64,000 nt of DNA from Scrofimicrobium sp. R131. GTDB lineage: Bacteria > Actinomycetota > Actinomycetes > Actinomycetales > Actinomycetaceae. The translations under genes were made by a program, and so were the position numbers. Position 1 is the first letter of the stretch; each line of letters starts with the position of its first letter. Under the pieces are notes generated by a model. The model had not been told where the DNA came from. It did not search any database and worked only from the letters and a program-made list of their open reading frames with translations. Location of the stretch: positions 248,001-312,000 of the forward strand of contig NZ_CP138335.1 in assembly GCF_040256745.1 (NCBI RefSeq). The letters are read 5' to 3'. Below are positions 45,052-54,730 of the stretch, in pieces.

Positions 45052-46047
45052 ATGGGTGAACAGGACTGGTTCAACCAGGATTTTTACCAGACTCTTGGGG
45101 TGAAGAAAGACGCCGACTCGAAGGAAATCAAGAAGGCGTACCGCAAACTGGCCCGACAGTGGCACCCGGATCAGAACCCGGGCGATCTGGCCGCAGAAGA
45201 GAAGTTCAAGCAGATCAGTGAGGCCTACTCGGTCCTGTCTGACCCGGAGCAGCGCGAACGCTACGACGCCATTCAGCAGATGGCGCAGGGGGGCGCGCGC
45301 TTCACTCCCGGCTCCGGCGGGGGCGGTGGCTTTGAAGACATGTTCGGTTCCATGTTCAACGGGGCCGGGCGCGGCGGAACCTACCAGTTCCAGACTTCCG
45401 GTGGGGGTGGCGGCTTCGACGACATCCTGTCCTCCCTCTTCTCGGGTGGGGGACGAGGCGGCCGCGGGCCGGGCGCGGGCTACTCCAGTTTCGGGATGCC
45501 CGCCCAGGCCGGGGCCGATCTGACCGCCCAAACCACGCTCAGCTTCCGAGATGCCTACTTGGGCACCTCGATTCGGCTGAAGGTAGGGGAGCGAACTCTG
45601 ACCGCAAACATTCCCGCCGGGGTGCGCGACGGCCAGAAGATTCGTCTGCGCGGCAAAGGTCAACCGGGTTCCGGCGGCGGTCCGGCCGGGGACCTGGTGA
45701 TTACGGTCCAGGTCAAGAAGGACCCGCTCTACTCCGTCGAAGGCAATAATCTGCGGGTGCGCCTGCCGATCAGCTTCCCCGAGGCGGTGCTGGGGGCGCA
45801 GGTGGCGGTGCCCCTGCCTGACGGTACCTCCGTCAAGGTGAAGGTGCCGGCTGGAAGTTCCTCGGGCCGTGTGCTGCGGGTTGGCGGGCGCGGGATGCAC
45901 CGCGGCAAGAAGCGCGGCGACCTGCTGGTGGAGCTGTCAATTCACCTGCCGGCCCCCGACACCACGGAACTGAAAGAGCTGGCCGAACAGGTGCAGGCCG
46001 CCCAGGGTGAGTGGGACCCGCGGGCCAACCTGGGAGGTGAGCGATGA
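45052..46047 (+). CDS. dnaJ: DnaJ-family co-chaperone without zinc-finger domain
   Basis: A 331-residue J-protein: J domain (residues 5-72, HPD in [10 protein letters not shown]), a long Gly/Phe-rich stretch (about 78-155) and the C-terminal beta-sandwich domains (about 165-310). The cysteine repeats (CxxCxGxG) of canonical DnaJ are absent; the protein contains no Cys, so it is a type II (CbpA-like) J-protein in the position of dnaJ1. AAAGGAG precedes ATG 45052. It overlaps hspR by 4 nt. Confidence 0.93.
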   Translation: MGEQDWFNQDFYQTLGVKKDADSKEIKKAYRKLARQWHPDQNPGDLAAEEKFKQISEAYSVLSDPEQRERYDAIQQMAQGGARFTPGSGGGGGFEDMFGSMFNGAGRGGTYQFQTSGGGGGFDDILSSLFSGGGRGGRGPGAGYSSFGMPAQAGADLTAQTTLSFRDAYLGTSIRLKVGERTLTANIPAGVRDGQKIRLRGKGQPGSGGGPAGDLVITVQVKKDPLYSVEGNNLRVRLPISFPEAVLGAQVAVPLPDGTSVKVKVPAGSSSGRVLRVGGRGMHRGKKRGDLLVELSIHLPAPDTTELKELAEQVQAAQGEWDPRANLGGER

Positions 46048-46556
46048 CCGCTGCCTCCTCCCCGAGTGAAGCCGTCTACGTGATTTCCGTGGCGGCCGAG
46101 CTCGCCGGGATGCATCCCCAGACGCTTCGTCAGTACGACCGCCTCGGCCTGGTCAGTCCCCAGCGGACCAAAGGTCGGGGCCGGCGGTACTCTCCGGCGG
46201 ATATCCAGCGCCTGCGCCACGTGCAGGCCCTCTCGCAGGACGAGGGGGTGAACCTGGCCGGGATTCGGCGGATCATGCACCTGGAGCGCCAAATCGAAGA
46301 GCTGAACCGGCAGATCGAGGTGCTCTCCGAACAGGTGCACTCCGCTCCCATTCACCGGGTGTTCACGGCCGACTCGCACGGGTTCATCAACACCCGGAGC
46401 CCGCAGGCACCGGTCCCGTCCCGGCCCACCGGGCGCGGCGAGTTGGCGCTGAGCCAGTCGCGCGAACTCGAACCCCACGGCCACCTTTACTGGCAATTGC
46501 CGCCCCACCTGCGCTCCCTGGTGGCCCTGGCCCTGGTCTCTCGTCAGGAGCGATAG
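46044..46556 (+). CDS. hspR: Heat-shock repressor HspR (MerR family)
   Basis: A 170-residue DNA-binding repressor. MerR-type winged helix near the N-terminus ([43 protein letters not shown]), then a coiled coil ([20 protein letters not shown]). It represses its own operon and clpB through HAIR sites, with DnaK as corepressor in related species. The C-terminal 80 residues extend past the usual end of the family and are less conserved. Confidence 0.93.
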   Translation: MTAASSPSEAVYVISVAAELAGMHPQTLRQYDRLGLVSPQRTKGRGRRYSPADIQRLRHVQALSQDEGVNLAGIRRIMHLERQIEELNRQIEVLSEQVHSAPIHRVFTADSHGFINTRSPQAPVPSRPTGRGELALSQSRELEPHGHLYWQLPPHLRSLVALALVSRQER

Positions 46557-46598
46557 GCGGCTTGGGCAAAGGCCGCCCAACCGCGCTAGGTTTGTTCC

Positions 46599-47867
46599 AT
46601 GACCAGACCCTTAACTTTTGGCCGCCGGCTGCGCGGCGCCGTTGCCACCATCCTGGGCGGCTCGGCTCGAGACCTGTCTCGACTGCTCGGGCGCGGCTCG
46701 GGTGGAATGATCGGCGGTCGGGTGGCGCTGGCGGTGGACCCGTCGGTGCTGGCCACGTTGGCTCACGACAAGCAGGCCGTGATTGTCAGCGGTACCAACG
46801 GCAAATCCACCACCACCAAGATGGTTCGGGCGGCGCTCGGCACCGCGGGAACGGTGGCTTCCAATACGCTCGGGGACAATATGCCTCCCGGGGTGGCCAC
46901 CGCCCTGATGAACGAGCCGCGCGCCCCGTTTGCGGCGTTGGAAGTGGACGAAATGTACGTCCCGCAGGTGGCGGCGGAGGTGCGCCCGGCAGTGCTGGTC
47001 CTGCTGAATCTGTCGCGAGACCAGCTTGACCGGGTCGGCGAAATCGGCGCGGTTGAACGCCGGCTCCGCCAGGGGGTAGAGGAAAACCCGCAGGCTCACA
47101 TCGTTGCCAACTGTGACGACCCTCTGATTGTCTCAGCCGCGTGGAATGCCCCCCACGTCACCTGGGTGGCGGCCGGGTCCAGCTGGGGCGCCGACTCGAC
47201 CACGTTCCCGCGAACTGGCGGCCAGGTCACCCGGACCGAGGACGGCTGGTTTGTCGACGAGCAGATTCGCCGGCCCGACCCCGACTGGTGGGTGGATCAG
47301 GATTCCCGCCTGCACGGCCCGGGGGTGGAACTCCCGCTAAAGCTGTCGCTGCCCGGCCAGGTCAACCTGCACAATGCCGCCCAGGCGATTGCCGCCGCGG
47401 TGGAGCTGGGGGTGCCGGCGGCCCAGGCAGCCGAAGCGGTGGGCCAGGTGCGCGACGTGGCCGGCCGCTACCAGGAGTTCGATGTCGACGGGCGCGGCGT
47501 CCGGTTGCTGCTGGCCAAGAACCCTGCCGGCTGGCAGGAGGCGTTGGCCATGGTGGACCCGACCGTGAACCAGGTGGTGATCGCCACCAACGGGCAGATT
47601 CCCGACGGGGTGGACCTGTCCTGGCTCTGGGATGTTCGGTTTGAAGAACTGCCCCAACCGGAGCGCCTGTTTGCCAGTGGCGACCGGGCTGCCGACCTGG
47701 CCGTGCGCCTGGGCTACGCCGGGCTGGAGGCAAAGCTGGTCCCCGATCCGCTCAGTGCCATTCGGCAGTGCCAGCCGGGCCCGGTGGAGGTGGTCGCCAA
47801 CTACACGGCTTTCCGCGACCTGTTGCCGCAACTGAAACAGATCGATCGGGCGGGGAGGGCGCAATGA
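46599..47867 (+). CDS. murT: Lipid II isoglutaminyl synthase subunit MurT, zinc-ribbon cysteines lost
   Basis: A 422-residue Mur-ligase-like enzyme that amidates the D-Glu of lipid II with GatD. ATP loop VSGTNGKSTTTKM (63-75), Mur-ligase middle domain and C-terminal DUF1727 domain are present. The inserted Cys4 zinc ribbon of MurT is still recognisable in position (about 200-226) but reads TTFPRTGG...VDEQIRRPDPDWW, so all four Cys appear replaced. ATG 46599 has TAGGTT exactly 6 nt upstream (leaderless pattern). Overlaps gatD by 4 nt. Confidence 0.9.
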   Translation: MTRPLTFGRRLRGAVATILGGSARDLSRLLGRGSGGMIGGRVALAVDPSVLATLAHDKQAVIVSGTNGKSTTTKMVRAALGTAGTVASNTLGDNMPPGVATALMNEPRAPFAALEVDEMYVPQVAAEVRPAVLVLLNLSRDQLDRVGEIGAVERRLRQGVEENPQAHIVANCDDPLIVSAAWNAPHVTWVAAGSSWGADSTTFPRTGGQVTRTEDGWFVDEQIRRPDPDWWVDQDSRLHGPGVELPLKLSLPGQVNLHNAAQAIAAAVELGVPAAQAAEAVGQVRDVAGRYQEFDVDGRGVRLLLAKNPAGWQEALAMVDPTVNQVVIATNGQIPDGVDLSWLWDVRFEELPQPERLFASGDRAADLAVRLGYAGLEAKLVPDPLSAIRQCQPGPVEVVANYTAFRDLLPQLKQIDRAGRAQ

Positions 47868-48592
47868 GCGAGTCGACAGTTCGAATTGGAGTCCTGGCCC
47901 CGGAAGTGCTGGGCACCTACGGCGACTCTGGCAATGCGCTGATTTTGGCCGAGCGGGCCCGGCGGCGAGGCTTCCCCGCCGAGATCGTCACCGTCAACCT
48001 GTCCGAGCCGATTCCGGACCAGCTGGACCTGTACTCACTGGGGGGTGGCGAGGACACCGCTCAGGCGCTGGCCGCCGATCATCTGCGATCCGAGCGGGGG
48101 CTGAGCCGGGCGGTGGCCGCGGGCCGACCGGTGCTCGCCATCTGTGCCTCGCTGCAAATCCTCGGGCGGATCTACGTGGATGCGGCAGGCAATGAGATTT
48201 CCGGGTTGGGACTGCTGGACTTGGAGACCCACCCGCGCGGGGAGCGGGCTATCGGCGAGGTAGTCACCCGCCCGCTTTTGCCCGAGCTCACCCAGCTGCT
48301 CACCGGGTTTGAGAACCACGGGGGCGGCACCCGCCTCGGCCCCGACGCCCGCCCGCTCGGCGAGGTGCTAGCTGGAACCGGCAATGGGTTTGACCGGGTC
48401 GAGGGGGCGGTTCAGGGTTCCATCATCGCCACCTACCTGCACGGGCCGGTCCTGGCCCGGAACCCGGAACTGGCCGACCTGCTGCTGTCCCAAGCCCTGG
48501 GCCAAGACCTCGCTCCGCTGGAGCTGCCAGCCATCGACCAGCTGCGCCAGGAACGGCTCTCGGACGCCGGGGTCGACCCCGCGGTAAACTAG
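47864..48592 (+). CDS. gatD: Lipid II isoglutaminyl synthase glutamine amidotransferase subunit GatD
   Basis: A 242-residue class I glutaminase that supplies ammonia to MurT. Catalytic Cys lies in AICASLQILG and the His in TYLHGPVLARNPELAD. N-terminus IGVLAPEVLGTYGDSGNALIL is typical. ATG 47864 overlaps the murT stop (ATGA), showing translational coupling of the two subunits. Confidence 0.94.
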   Translation: MSESTVRIGVLAPEVLGTYGDSGNALILAERARRRGFPAEIVTVNLSEPIPDQLDLYSLGGGEDTAQALAADHLRSERGLSRAVAAGRPVLAICASLQILGRIYVDAAGNEISGLGLLDLETHPRGERAIGEVVTRPLLPELTQLLTGFENHGGGTRLGPDARPLGEVLAGTGNGFDRVEGAVQGSIIATYLHGPVLARNPELADLLLSQALGQDLAPLELPAIDQLRQERLSDAGVDPAVN

Positions 48593-48649
48593 ACTCAAGT
48601 GCGCTTCGACCTGCGAAAAGGCGGGGCCTGAGGAAATGAGGATGACCTG

Positions 48650-49468
48650 ATGACCGACCCCCAAGATCGGTTCAATCCCGATCAGACTAACAATCCTGCG
48701 CCCCAGTACGGCCAGCGCTCAGAAGAGTGGAACCCGAACGGACCCGCCGAGCCGCAGAGCCCCTGGCCGGTCTACACGCCCGGGCAGGAGGGCGTCCCGC
48801 CGAATCAGCCTCCCGCGGTCCCGCCCCCGGGCTACGGCACTCCCCCTCCCGCCGGGCCTCCCACCGGTCAGCCCGTCTACGGGCAGCCGGTCTACGGCCA
48901 GCCGGTCTACCAGCCGATGACTCCGACCAACCTTCCTTCGCGCGCCTGGTCCATCGTCACCATGATTGCCGGGGTGATCCTGATGGTGATCGTGGCTCCC
49001 GCGGTGCTGTTCGGTTCGGTCCTGTCCGGGATCGACTTTGACCGGATCGCCGACGGCTCAATCAGCGTCTCCAACGGCGGTCAGGTGACCGTGGGCGAGT
49101 CCGGCACCCTGGCCCTGATGTCCCAGAGCGAGCGGACCCCCTCGAAGTGCGAGATTACCGGCGAGTCCGGCACCTTCTCGCTGACGGAAGAGTCCGGCTC
49201 CGGCGTGGTCGTGGGTCGAAACCTGCCGAGCGGAACCTACTCGCTCAAGTGCGACCTGCCCGATGGGGCTCCGATGTTCGCCTTCACCGGGGAGGAAATC
49301 TCCGGCCTGGTCGGCAAAGCCACCAGCGGCCTGATCTGGTCCGGCGTAGTCGGGCTGGTGGGCCTGATCGCCCTGATCGTGGGGATCGTCTGGCTGGTGA
49401 AGGTCAACCGCAAGCGCCGCGAGCTGACCCGGATGCAGTGGGGTCCCCAGCCTCCCTACCAAGTTTAG
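48650..49468 (+). CDS. Membrane protein with Pro/Gln/Tyr-rich N-terminus
   Basis: A 272-residue protein. The first 95 residues are low-complexity (Pro, Gln, Gly, Tyr) with a QPVYG repeat near 75-90. Two membrane helices (about 103-125 and 225-248) enclose an extracytoplasmic domain with two Cys (SKCEI, LKCDL). The C-terminus is basic. AGGATGACCTG... gives only a weak ribosome site before ATG 48650; TAGACT near 48591 may be the -10. Function unknown. Confidence 0.75.
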   Translation: MTDPQDRFNPDQTNNPAPQYGQRSEEWNPNGPAEPQSPWPVYTPGQEGVPPNQPPAVPPPGYGTPPPAGPPTGQPVYGQPVYGQPVYQPMTPTNLPSRAWSIVTMIAGVILMVIVAPAVLFGSVLSGIDFDRIADGSISVSNGGQVTVGESGTLALMSQSERTPSKCEITGESGTFSLTEESGSGVVVGRNLPSGTYSLKCDLPDGAPMFAFTGEEISGLVGKATSGLIWSGVVGLVGLIALIVGIVWLVKVNRKRRELTRMQWGPQPPYQV

Positions 49469-49497
49469 CTAGTCGCATTGCCCGCAAACGCGGGCCG

Positions 49498-49545
49498 AAT
49501 GGTCCCGCCTGGGCCTCGACAGAGGCCGGGTCGGGACCATTTTTG
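49498..49545 (+). terminator. Rho-independent terminator
   Basis: Outer stem AATGGTCCCG (49498-49507) with CGGGACCATT (49532-49541) and inner stem GGCCTC/GAGGCC (49512-49517, 49522-49527), followed by TTTTG. Confidence 0.85.
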
Positions 49546-49581
49546 CTCCTGTTTTCCCAGCTTCAGCTGTGATCTGGGGTA

Positions 49582-49614
49582 CTGACAGACAAAGTTGAGT
49601 GTAGTAGACTCAAG
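49582..49614 (+). promoter_or_regulatory. clpB promoter with HAIR operator
   Basis: CTGACA (49582-49587) and TAGACT (49605-49610), spaced 17 bp, form a good promoter. GTTGAGT-N7-ACTCAAG (49594-49614) is a HAIR site with one mismatch and overlaps the -10, so clpB joins the HspR regulon. Confidence 0.88.
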
Positions 49615-49698
49615 TTAGCATTTCGGCCGGTCCGCCGGGCTCCGATTGGGACCTACAGCGCCGGGCCGAACGAACTTAACTAGAAATGAGGAGTCGAC

Positions 49699-52293
49699 GT
49701 GAGTCAGAACTTGACTACCAAGTCTCAAGAGGCCCTCAGCTCTGCTGTCCAAATGGCCTCAGCTGTGGGAAACGCACAGGTGGAACCGCTGCACCTGCTG
49801 GCGGCCCTGCTTGAACAACCCGAAGGAATTGCCATCTCACTGCTGGCGGCAGTGGGGGCTCAACGCGGGGAGGTGGGCGCGGGGACCCGGACCGCCCTGG
49901 TGGCGCTGCCGGCCAGCTCCGGCAGTTCCGTCACCCAGCCGCAGACCTCTCGCCAGCTGATGAACGTGCTGACGGCATCACAGAAGCTGGCCGAGTCGCG
50001 CGGGGACGCCTACGTCTCCACCGAACACCTGCTGATCGCGCTGGCCGGATCCGACTCGGAGGCGGGCCGGATTCTGCGCCAAAACGGGGCGACCGCCGAA
50101 GAGTTGGAGGCGGCCCTGGCCAAACTCCGGCCCGAACCGGTCACCACCGCCAACCCGGAAGGCACCTTCCAGGCCCTGTCCAAATACGGTCGGGACCTGA
50201 CCGAGGTTGCCCGCGAAGGCAAGCTGGACCCGGTGATCGGCCGGGACGCGGAAATTCGTCGGGTGATCCAGGTGCTGTCGCGTCGGACGAAGAACAACCC
50301 GGTCCTGATAGGGGAGCCGGGGGTCGGCAAGACCGCGGTGGTCGAAGGACTGGCCCAGCGGATTGTGGAAGGGGACGTGCCCGAGAGCCTGCGCGGCAAG
50401 CGACTGATTAGCTTGGACCTGGGGGCGATGGTCGCCGGGGCCAAATACCGCGGCGAGTTCGAGGAGCGCCTGAAGGCGGTCCTGGAGGAAATTTCCAACT
50501 CGGACGGGGAAATCATCACCTTCATCGACGAGATGCACACCGTCGTGGGGGCGGGTGCCTCCGAAGGGTCAATGGACGCGGGCAACATGCTCAAGCCCAT
50601 GCTGGCTCGGGGTGAGCTGCGTCTGGTTGGGGCCACCACCTTGGACGAGTACCGGGAGAACATCGAGAAGGACGCCGCCCTGGAGCGCCGCTTCCAGCAG
50701 GTGTTCGTCGGGGAGCCCTCCGTCGAGGACACGGTCGCAATTTTGCGTGGAATCGCCCCCAAGTACGAGGCGCACCACAAGGTGACGATCTCCGACGGCG
50801 CCCTGGTCGCGGCCGCGACCCTGTCGGATCGCTACATCACCGGGCGGCAACTGCCCGATAAGGCGATCGACCTGGTGGACGAGGCGGCCTCCCGCTTGCG
50901 GATGGAACTGGACTCATCCCCAATTGAGATTGACGAACTGCAGCGGGCCGTCGCCCGGCTCAAGATGGAGGAAACCTACCTGCGTGAGTCGGATGAAGAC
51001 GACCGCGACCCGGCCACGCAGGAGCGCCTGGTCAAACTGCAGGAGGACATCGCCAACACGGAGGAGCAACTGCAGGGTCTGACCCTGCGGTGGGAGGCCG
51101 AAAAGGCGGGCCGGAACCGGGTCGGGGACCTGCGCGCCCAACTGGACGAGCTGCGAACCGCCTTCGAACTGGCCCTGCGCGAGGGCCGGTACGAGGAAGC
51201 CGGACGGATCCAAAATGGGGAAATTCCGGCGATCGAGCGGCAAATTGCCGAAGCCGAACTGGCCGATGCCGAAGAGGCGGAGCACGCGGCCGAGCCGATG
51301 GTGGCCGACAAGGTTGGTCCCCAGCAGATCGCGGCGGTAATCGAGTCCTGGACCGGGATTCCGACCGGACGCCTGCTGCAGGGTGAGACCGAGAAGCTGC
51401 TGGAAATGGAAGCGTGGATTGGGAAGCGACTGATCGGCCAGCACCCCGCCGTCCAGGCGGTGTCGGACGCGGTTCGGCGGTCGCGGGCCGGGGTCTCCGA
51501 CCCGAACCGTCCCACCGGCTCCTTCCTCTTCCTGGGTCCCACCGGCGTCGGCAAGACCGAACTGGCCAAGTCGCTGGCCGAGTTCCTCTTCGACGACCCG
51601 CGGGCTATGATCCGGATCGACATGAGCGAATACTCCGAGAAGCACTCGGTGGCGCGCCTGGTCGGGGCCCCTCCCGGGTACGTGGGCTACGAAGAGGGCG
51701 GCCAGTTGACCGAGGCCGTCCGGCGGCGCCCCTACTCGGTGGTGCTGTTGGACGAGGTGGAGAAAGCGCACCCGGAAGTGTTCAACATCTTGCTGCAGGT
51801 GCTGGACGACGGGCGCCTGACCGACGGGCAGGGGAGGACCGTGGACTTCCGGAACACGATCCTGATCCTGACCTCCAACCTGGGCTCCCAGTACCTGATC
51901 GAACCGCTGCTGTCCCCGGAGGAAAAGCGCGAGGCGGTAATGGGTGAGGTCCGGCGAAACTTCAAGCCGGAGTTCATAAACCGGCTGGATGAAACGGTCG
52001 TGTTTGAGCCGCTGACCAAGCACGAGCTGGGCCAGATCGTCGACCTGCAGGTAGCCGAAATGGCCGCCCGGCTGGAGTCGCGCCGGATCACCCTGACGGT
52101 GACCGACGAGGCTCGGGCCTGGCTGGAGGACCACGGGTACGACCCGGCCTACGGGGCCCGGCCGCTGCGCCGCCTCGTCCAACGCGAGATCGGTGACCCG
52201 CTGGCGGTCCTGTTGCTCGGGGGCGAAGTGAAGGACGGGGGGACGGTCACGGTTGGCACCCGCGATGGGGAACTAACTGTGACGGCCGCCTAG
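49699..52293 (+). CDS. clpB: ATP-dependent disaggregase ClpB
   Basis: An 864-residue Hsp100: N-domain (1-150), first AAA+ module (Walker [11 protein letters not shown]), coiled-coil M-domain (about 400-520) and second AAA+ module (Walker [11 protein letters not shown]). There is no ClpP-binding loop, as expected for ClpB. It extracts proteins from aggregates with DnaK. GTG 49699 has GAGGAG upstream and a leader of about 80 nt from the HAIR promoter. Confidence 0.97.
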   Translation: MSQNLTTKSQEALSSAVQMASAVGNAQVEPLHLLAALLEQPEGIAISLLAAVGAQRGEVGAGTRTALVALPASSGSSVTQPQTSRQLMNVLTASQKLAESRGDAYVSTEHLLIALAGSDSEAGRILRQNGATAEELEAALAKLRPEPVTTANPEGTFQALSKYGRDLTEVAREGKLDPVIGRDAEIRRVIQVLSRRTKNNPVLIGEPGVGKTAVVEGLAQRIVEGDVPESLRGKRLISLDLGAMVAGAKYRGEFEERLKAVLEEISNSDGEIITFIDEMHTVVGAGASEGSMDAGNMLKPMLARGELRLVGATTLDEYRENIEKDAALERRFQQVFVGEPSVEDTVAILRGIAPKYEAHHKVTISDGALVAAATLSDRYITGRQLPDKAIDLVDEAASRLRMELDSSPIEIDELQRAVARLKMEETYLRESDEDDRDPATQERLVKLQEDIANTEEQLQGLTLRWEAEKAGRNRVGDLRAQLDELRTAFELALREGRYEEAGRIQNGEIPAIERQIAEAELADAEEAEHAAEPMVADKVGPQQIAAVIESWTGIPTGRLLQGETEKLLEMEAWIGKRLIGQHPAVQAVSDAVRRSRAGVSDPNRPTGSFLFLGPTGVGKTELAKSLAEFLFDDPRAMIRIDMSEYSEKHSVARLVGAPPGYVGYEEGGQLTEAVRRRPYSVVLLDEVEKAHPEVFNILLQVLDDGRLTDGQGRTVDFRNTILILTSNLGSQYLIEPLLSPEEKREAVMGEVRRNFKPEFINRLDETVVFEPLTKHELGQIVDLQVAEMAARLESRRITLTVTDEARAWLEDHGYDPAYGARPLRRLVQREIGDPLAVLLLGGEVKDGGTVTVGTRDGELTVTAA

Positions 52294-52348
52294 ATGGGGT
52301 GGGGGCTCGCTGCCGGCGGGCCCCCAAACCTGTGCCAAACTGGAAGGC

Positions 52349-53143
52349 ATGGAGATTCCGTTCCCCCACGCCCTAGTCGCCATCGATCAGGCCGGCGAGC
52401 CTATCTGGCAGGAGGGCGACCTGAGTCAACCCTTCCCGTTCGCTTCGGTGACCAAGCTGCTCACCGCCCTCGGGGTCCACCTCGCGGTCCAGGACGGCTA
52501 CCTTCGCCTCGACCAACCGGCCGGTCCCGAGGGGTCGACCGTGGCCCACCTGCTCGCCCACGCCTCGGGCCTCGCCCCGGAAGGGGAGGGGACCCGGATG
52601 GCGGCGCGGGTGGGGAGCCGGCGCATCTACTCCAACCAGGGTTACGAAGTCCTGGGCGAGGTGGTCACGGCTGCGACCGGTGACCCGGACTGGACCCGGA
52701 ACCGGCTGCTGGCGCCGCTCGGAGCCGAGGGGATCACCATTGCGGGCACCCCGGCCTGGTCGGCAGTCGGTTCGGCCCTGGATCTGTCCCTGGTTTTGCA
52801 GGAGTTGTTGCAGCCGGAGCTGCTGAGCCGGGCCAGCTGGGAGGCATTCCGCTCTCCGGCTTTCCCCAGCCTCCGCGGGGTGCTCCCCGGTTACGGGACC
52901 CAGGAGCGGAACCTGTGGGGGCTCGGGCCCGAGATTCGCGACCGCAAGCACCCGCACTGGACCGGTACCCGGGCCGACCCGAGCACCTTCGGACACTTTG
53001 GCGTTTCGGGGTCGTTCCTGTGGGTGGACCCAACCCGCGCGGTGGGGGCGCTGTTCCTGGGCCAGGAGCGCTTTGGTGATTGGCACAAGGCGAACTGGCA
53101 CCAGCTGAACGACCGCCTGATCGAACTGGCAGAGGCCCGCTAG
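52349..53143 (+). CDS. Serine hydrolase, beta-lactamase/class C-like fold, no signal peptide
   Basis: A 264-residue protein with the penicillin-recognising-enzyme motifs: FASVTKLL (SxxK, Ser33-Lys36), IYSNQGY (YxN) and FGHFGVSGS (HxG). It is shorter than class C beta-lactamases and has no signal or membrane helix, so a cytoplasmic esterase or amidase is likely. ATG 52349 has only a weak CAAACT 7 nt upstream and GGAAGG close by. Its end overlaps the convergent exonuclease gene by 4 nt. Confidence 0.82.
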   Translation: MEIPFPHALVAIDQAGEPIWQEGDLSQPFPFASVTKLLTALGVHLAVQDGYLRLDQPAGPEGSTVAHLLAHASGLAPEGEGTRMAARVGSRRIYSNQGYEVLGEVVTAATGDPDWTRNRLLAPLGAEGITIAGTPAWSAVGSALDLSLVLQELLQPELLSRASWEAFRSPAFPSLRGVLPGYGTQERNLWGLGPEIRDRKHPHWTGTRADPSTFGHFGVSGSFLWVDPTRAVGALFLGQERFGDWHKANWHQLNDRLIELAEAR

Positions 53144-53925
53144 TCCCAGTCGACGATCACGGGAACGTGGTCGGAGGCGCCCTTACCCTTCCGCTCGTTT
53201 CGGTCGATTTCGGCGGCGCTGACCCGTTTGGCCAGGGCGGGGGAAGCGTAGACGAAGTCGATCCGCATTCCCTCGTTCTTCGGGAAGCGCAGGCGCTGGT
53301 AGTCCCAGTAGGTGTAGTTGGTGACGAGTGGACGGGTCACCTCCGTGAAGCCGACCTCGCCAATTGCTGCGAAGGCTGCCCGTTCCGGGGGCGAAACGTG
53401 GGTCTTCCCCTCGAAGAACCCCATATCCCACACGTCGACGTCTTCGGGAGCGACGTTCCAGTCGCCCACCAGCGCGATCAGTGCGTTCGGGTCGGTCGTG
53501 AGCCAGCCGGTGGCCGCCGACTTCAGCTGGGCCAGCCAGTCCAGCTTGTAGGTGTAGTGCGGGTCGTCCAGTTCGCGCCCGTTGGGGATGTACAGACTCC
53601 AGACGGTCAGGGGGCCCGCCGGGGAATCCACCGTCACCCCGAGGGCGCGTGCTTCCACCACTTCGCGAAACTCGGGCTGGCCCGGGAAGCCAATCTGAAC
53701 CTCCAAAATGGGGTATTTCGAGATGACAGCGACCCCATTCCACTGGTTTAACCCGTGGACGGCGAGGTGGTATCCGGCCTCCTCAAACGGCGCGGTCGGG
53801 AACTGGTCGTCGCGACATTTGGTTTCCTGTAGCGCTAAAACGTCGACCTCGGAGCGCTCCAAAAAGGCCAGGACCCGATCCACGCGGGTCCGAATTGAGT
53901 TAATGTTCCAGGTTGCAATCCTCAT
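53140..53925 (-). CDS. xth: Exodeoxyribonuclease III (ExoA/Xth family)
   Basis: A 261-residue AP endonuclease/3'-exonuclease for base-excision repair. Motifs: ATWNINSIR, LQETKC (metal Glu), GDWNVAPEDVDVWD and ASDHVPV (catalytic Asp-His). ATG 53925 has TACAGT exactly 6 nt upstream (minus strand 53932-53937), a leaderless pattern. Confidence 0.93.
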   Translation of the reverse strand: MRIATWNINSIRTRVDRVLAFLERSEVDVLALQETKCRDDQFPTAPFEEAGYHLAVHGLNQWNGVAVISKYPILEVQIGFPGQPEFREVVEARALGVTVDSPAGPLTVWSLYIPNGRELDDPHYTYKLDWLAQLKSAATGWLTTDPNALIALVGDWNVAPEDVDVWDMGFFEGKTHVSPPERAAFAAIGEVGFTEVTRPLVTNYTYWDYQRLRFPKNEGMRIDFVYASPALAKRVSAAEIDRNERKGKGASDHVPVIVDWD

Positions 53926-53955
53926 ACCTCAACTGTATGCGACTAGAATGACTTT
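53926..53955. promoter_or_regulatory. 30-bp divergent leaderless promoters (xth / SDR)
   Basis: Minus-strand TACAGT (53932-53937) and plus-strand TAGAAT (53944-53949) each lie exactly 6 nt from the start codon they serve. The two -10 boxes are 6 bp apart, so the two polymerases cannot bind together; transcription may be mutually exclusive. Confidence 0.65.
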
Positions 53956-54729
53956 ATGGGTACAGCACTAGTAACGGGCGCCACGTCTGGACTGGGACGT
54001 GAATTTTGCTGGCAATTGGCTGCGGCCAAACACAATTTGGTGGTTGTTGCTCGCAACGAATCCCGACTCGAAGAGTTGGCGGAAGAGCTGCGACAGGTGG
54101 CGGCGATCAAAGTACAGGTCCTTCGCGCCGACCTGGCTGAGCCGGAAGACTTGGCTCGTGTCTGCCAGCGGTTGGAACAGAACGAGCCGGAGATTGGCGG
54201 GCCCGTGGGCCTGCTGGTCAACAATGCCGGGTTCGGCTTGGGGAAGCGGTTCCTGAACGACACGTTGGACCGGGAGCTCTATGGGCTGGAGGTGATGGTC
54301 CGCGCGGTCATGGTCACCTCCCACTTCGCTGGCAGGGCCATGGTGGACCGGGGTCACGGAGCTATTTTGAACGTGTCGTCGGTGGCAGCCGACACCGGGA
54401 TGGGCACCTACTCGGCGCACAAAGCTTGGGTGCGGGCCTTCTCCGAGGGCCTGGCGGAGGAACTGCACGGCACCGGGGTCACCTGCACCGTGGTCTGCCC
54501 GGGTCTGGTTCAAACCGAGTTCCATGAGCGGATGGGTACCGACATGTCCGAGGTGCCCGACTTCGCGTGGGCGCCGGCCGACCAGGTGGTCTCGCAGGCC
54601 CTGGACGCGGTGCGGCGCGGACAGGTGATCGTGACTCCGACCGCCCTCTACAAGGTGGTCAATGGGGCAGCCCGGGTGGCTCCGCGCGGAGTTGTCCGAG
54701 CGGTCACCAGGCTGCTACCCCACGTCTGA
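53956..54729 (+). CDS. Short-chain dehydrogenase/reductase
   Basis: A 257-residue NAD(P)-dependent oxidoreductase. Cofactor motif TGATSGLG near the N-terminus, NNAG, catalytic Ser in NVSSVAAD and YSAHK. Substrate unknown; the family includes many acyl/ketone reductases. ATG 53956 has TAGAAT 6 nt upstream. Stop lies 1 nt from the convergent HAD gene end. Confidence 0.92.
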   Translation: MGTALVTGATSGLGREFCWQLAAAKHNLVVVARNESRLEELAEELRQVAAIKVQVLRADLAEPEDLARVCQRLEQNEPEIGGPVGLLVNNAGFGLGKRFLNDTLDRELYGLEVMVRAVMVTSHFAGRAMVDRGHGAILNVSSVAADTGMGTYSAHKAWVRAFSEGLAEELHGTGVTCTVVCPGLVQTEFHERMGTDMSEVPDFAWAPADQVVSQALDAVRRGQVIVTPTALYKVVNGAARVAPRGVVRAVTRLLPHV

Positions 54730-54730
54730 G

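Noticed and set aside
48590-48605. HAIR site before the membrane protein at 48650 (contains ACTCAAG)
   Set aside because: The matching CTTGAGT half is absent; TAGACT here is probably just a -10 box.
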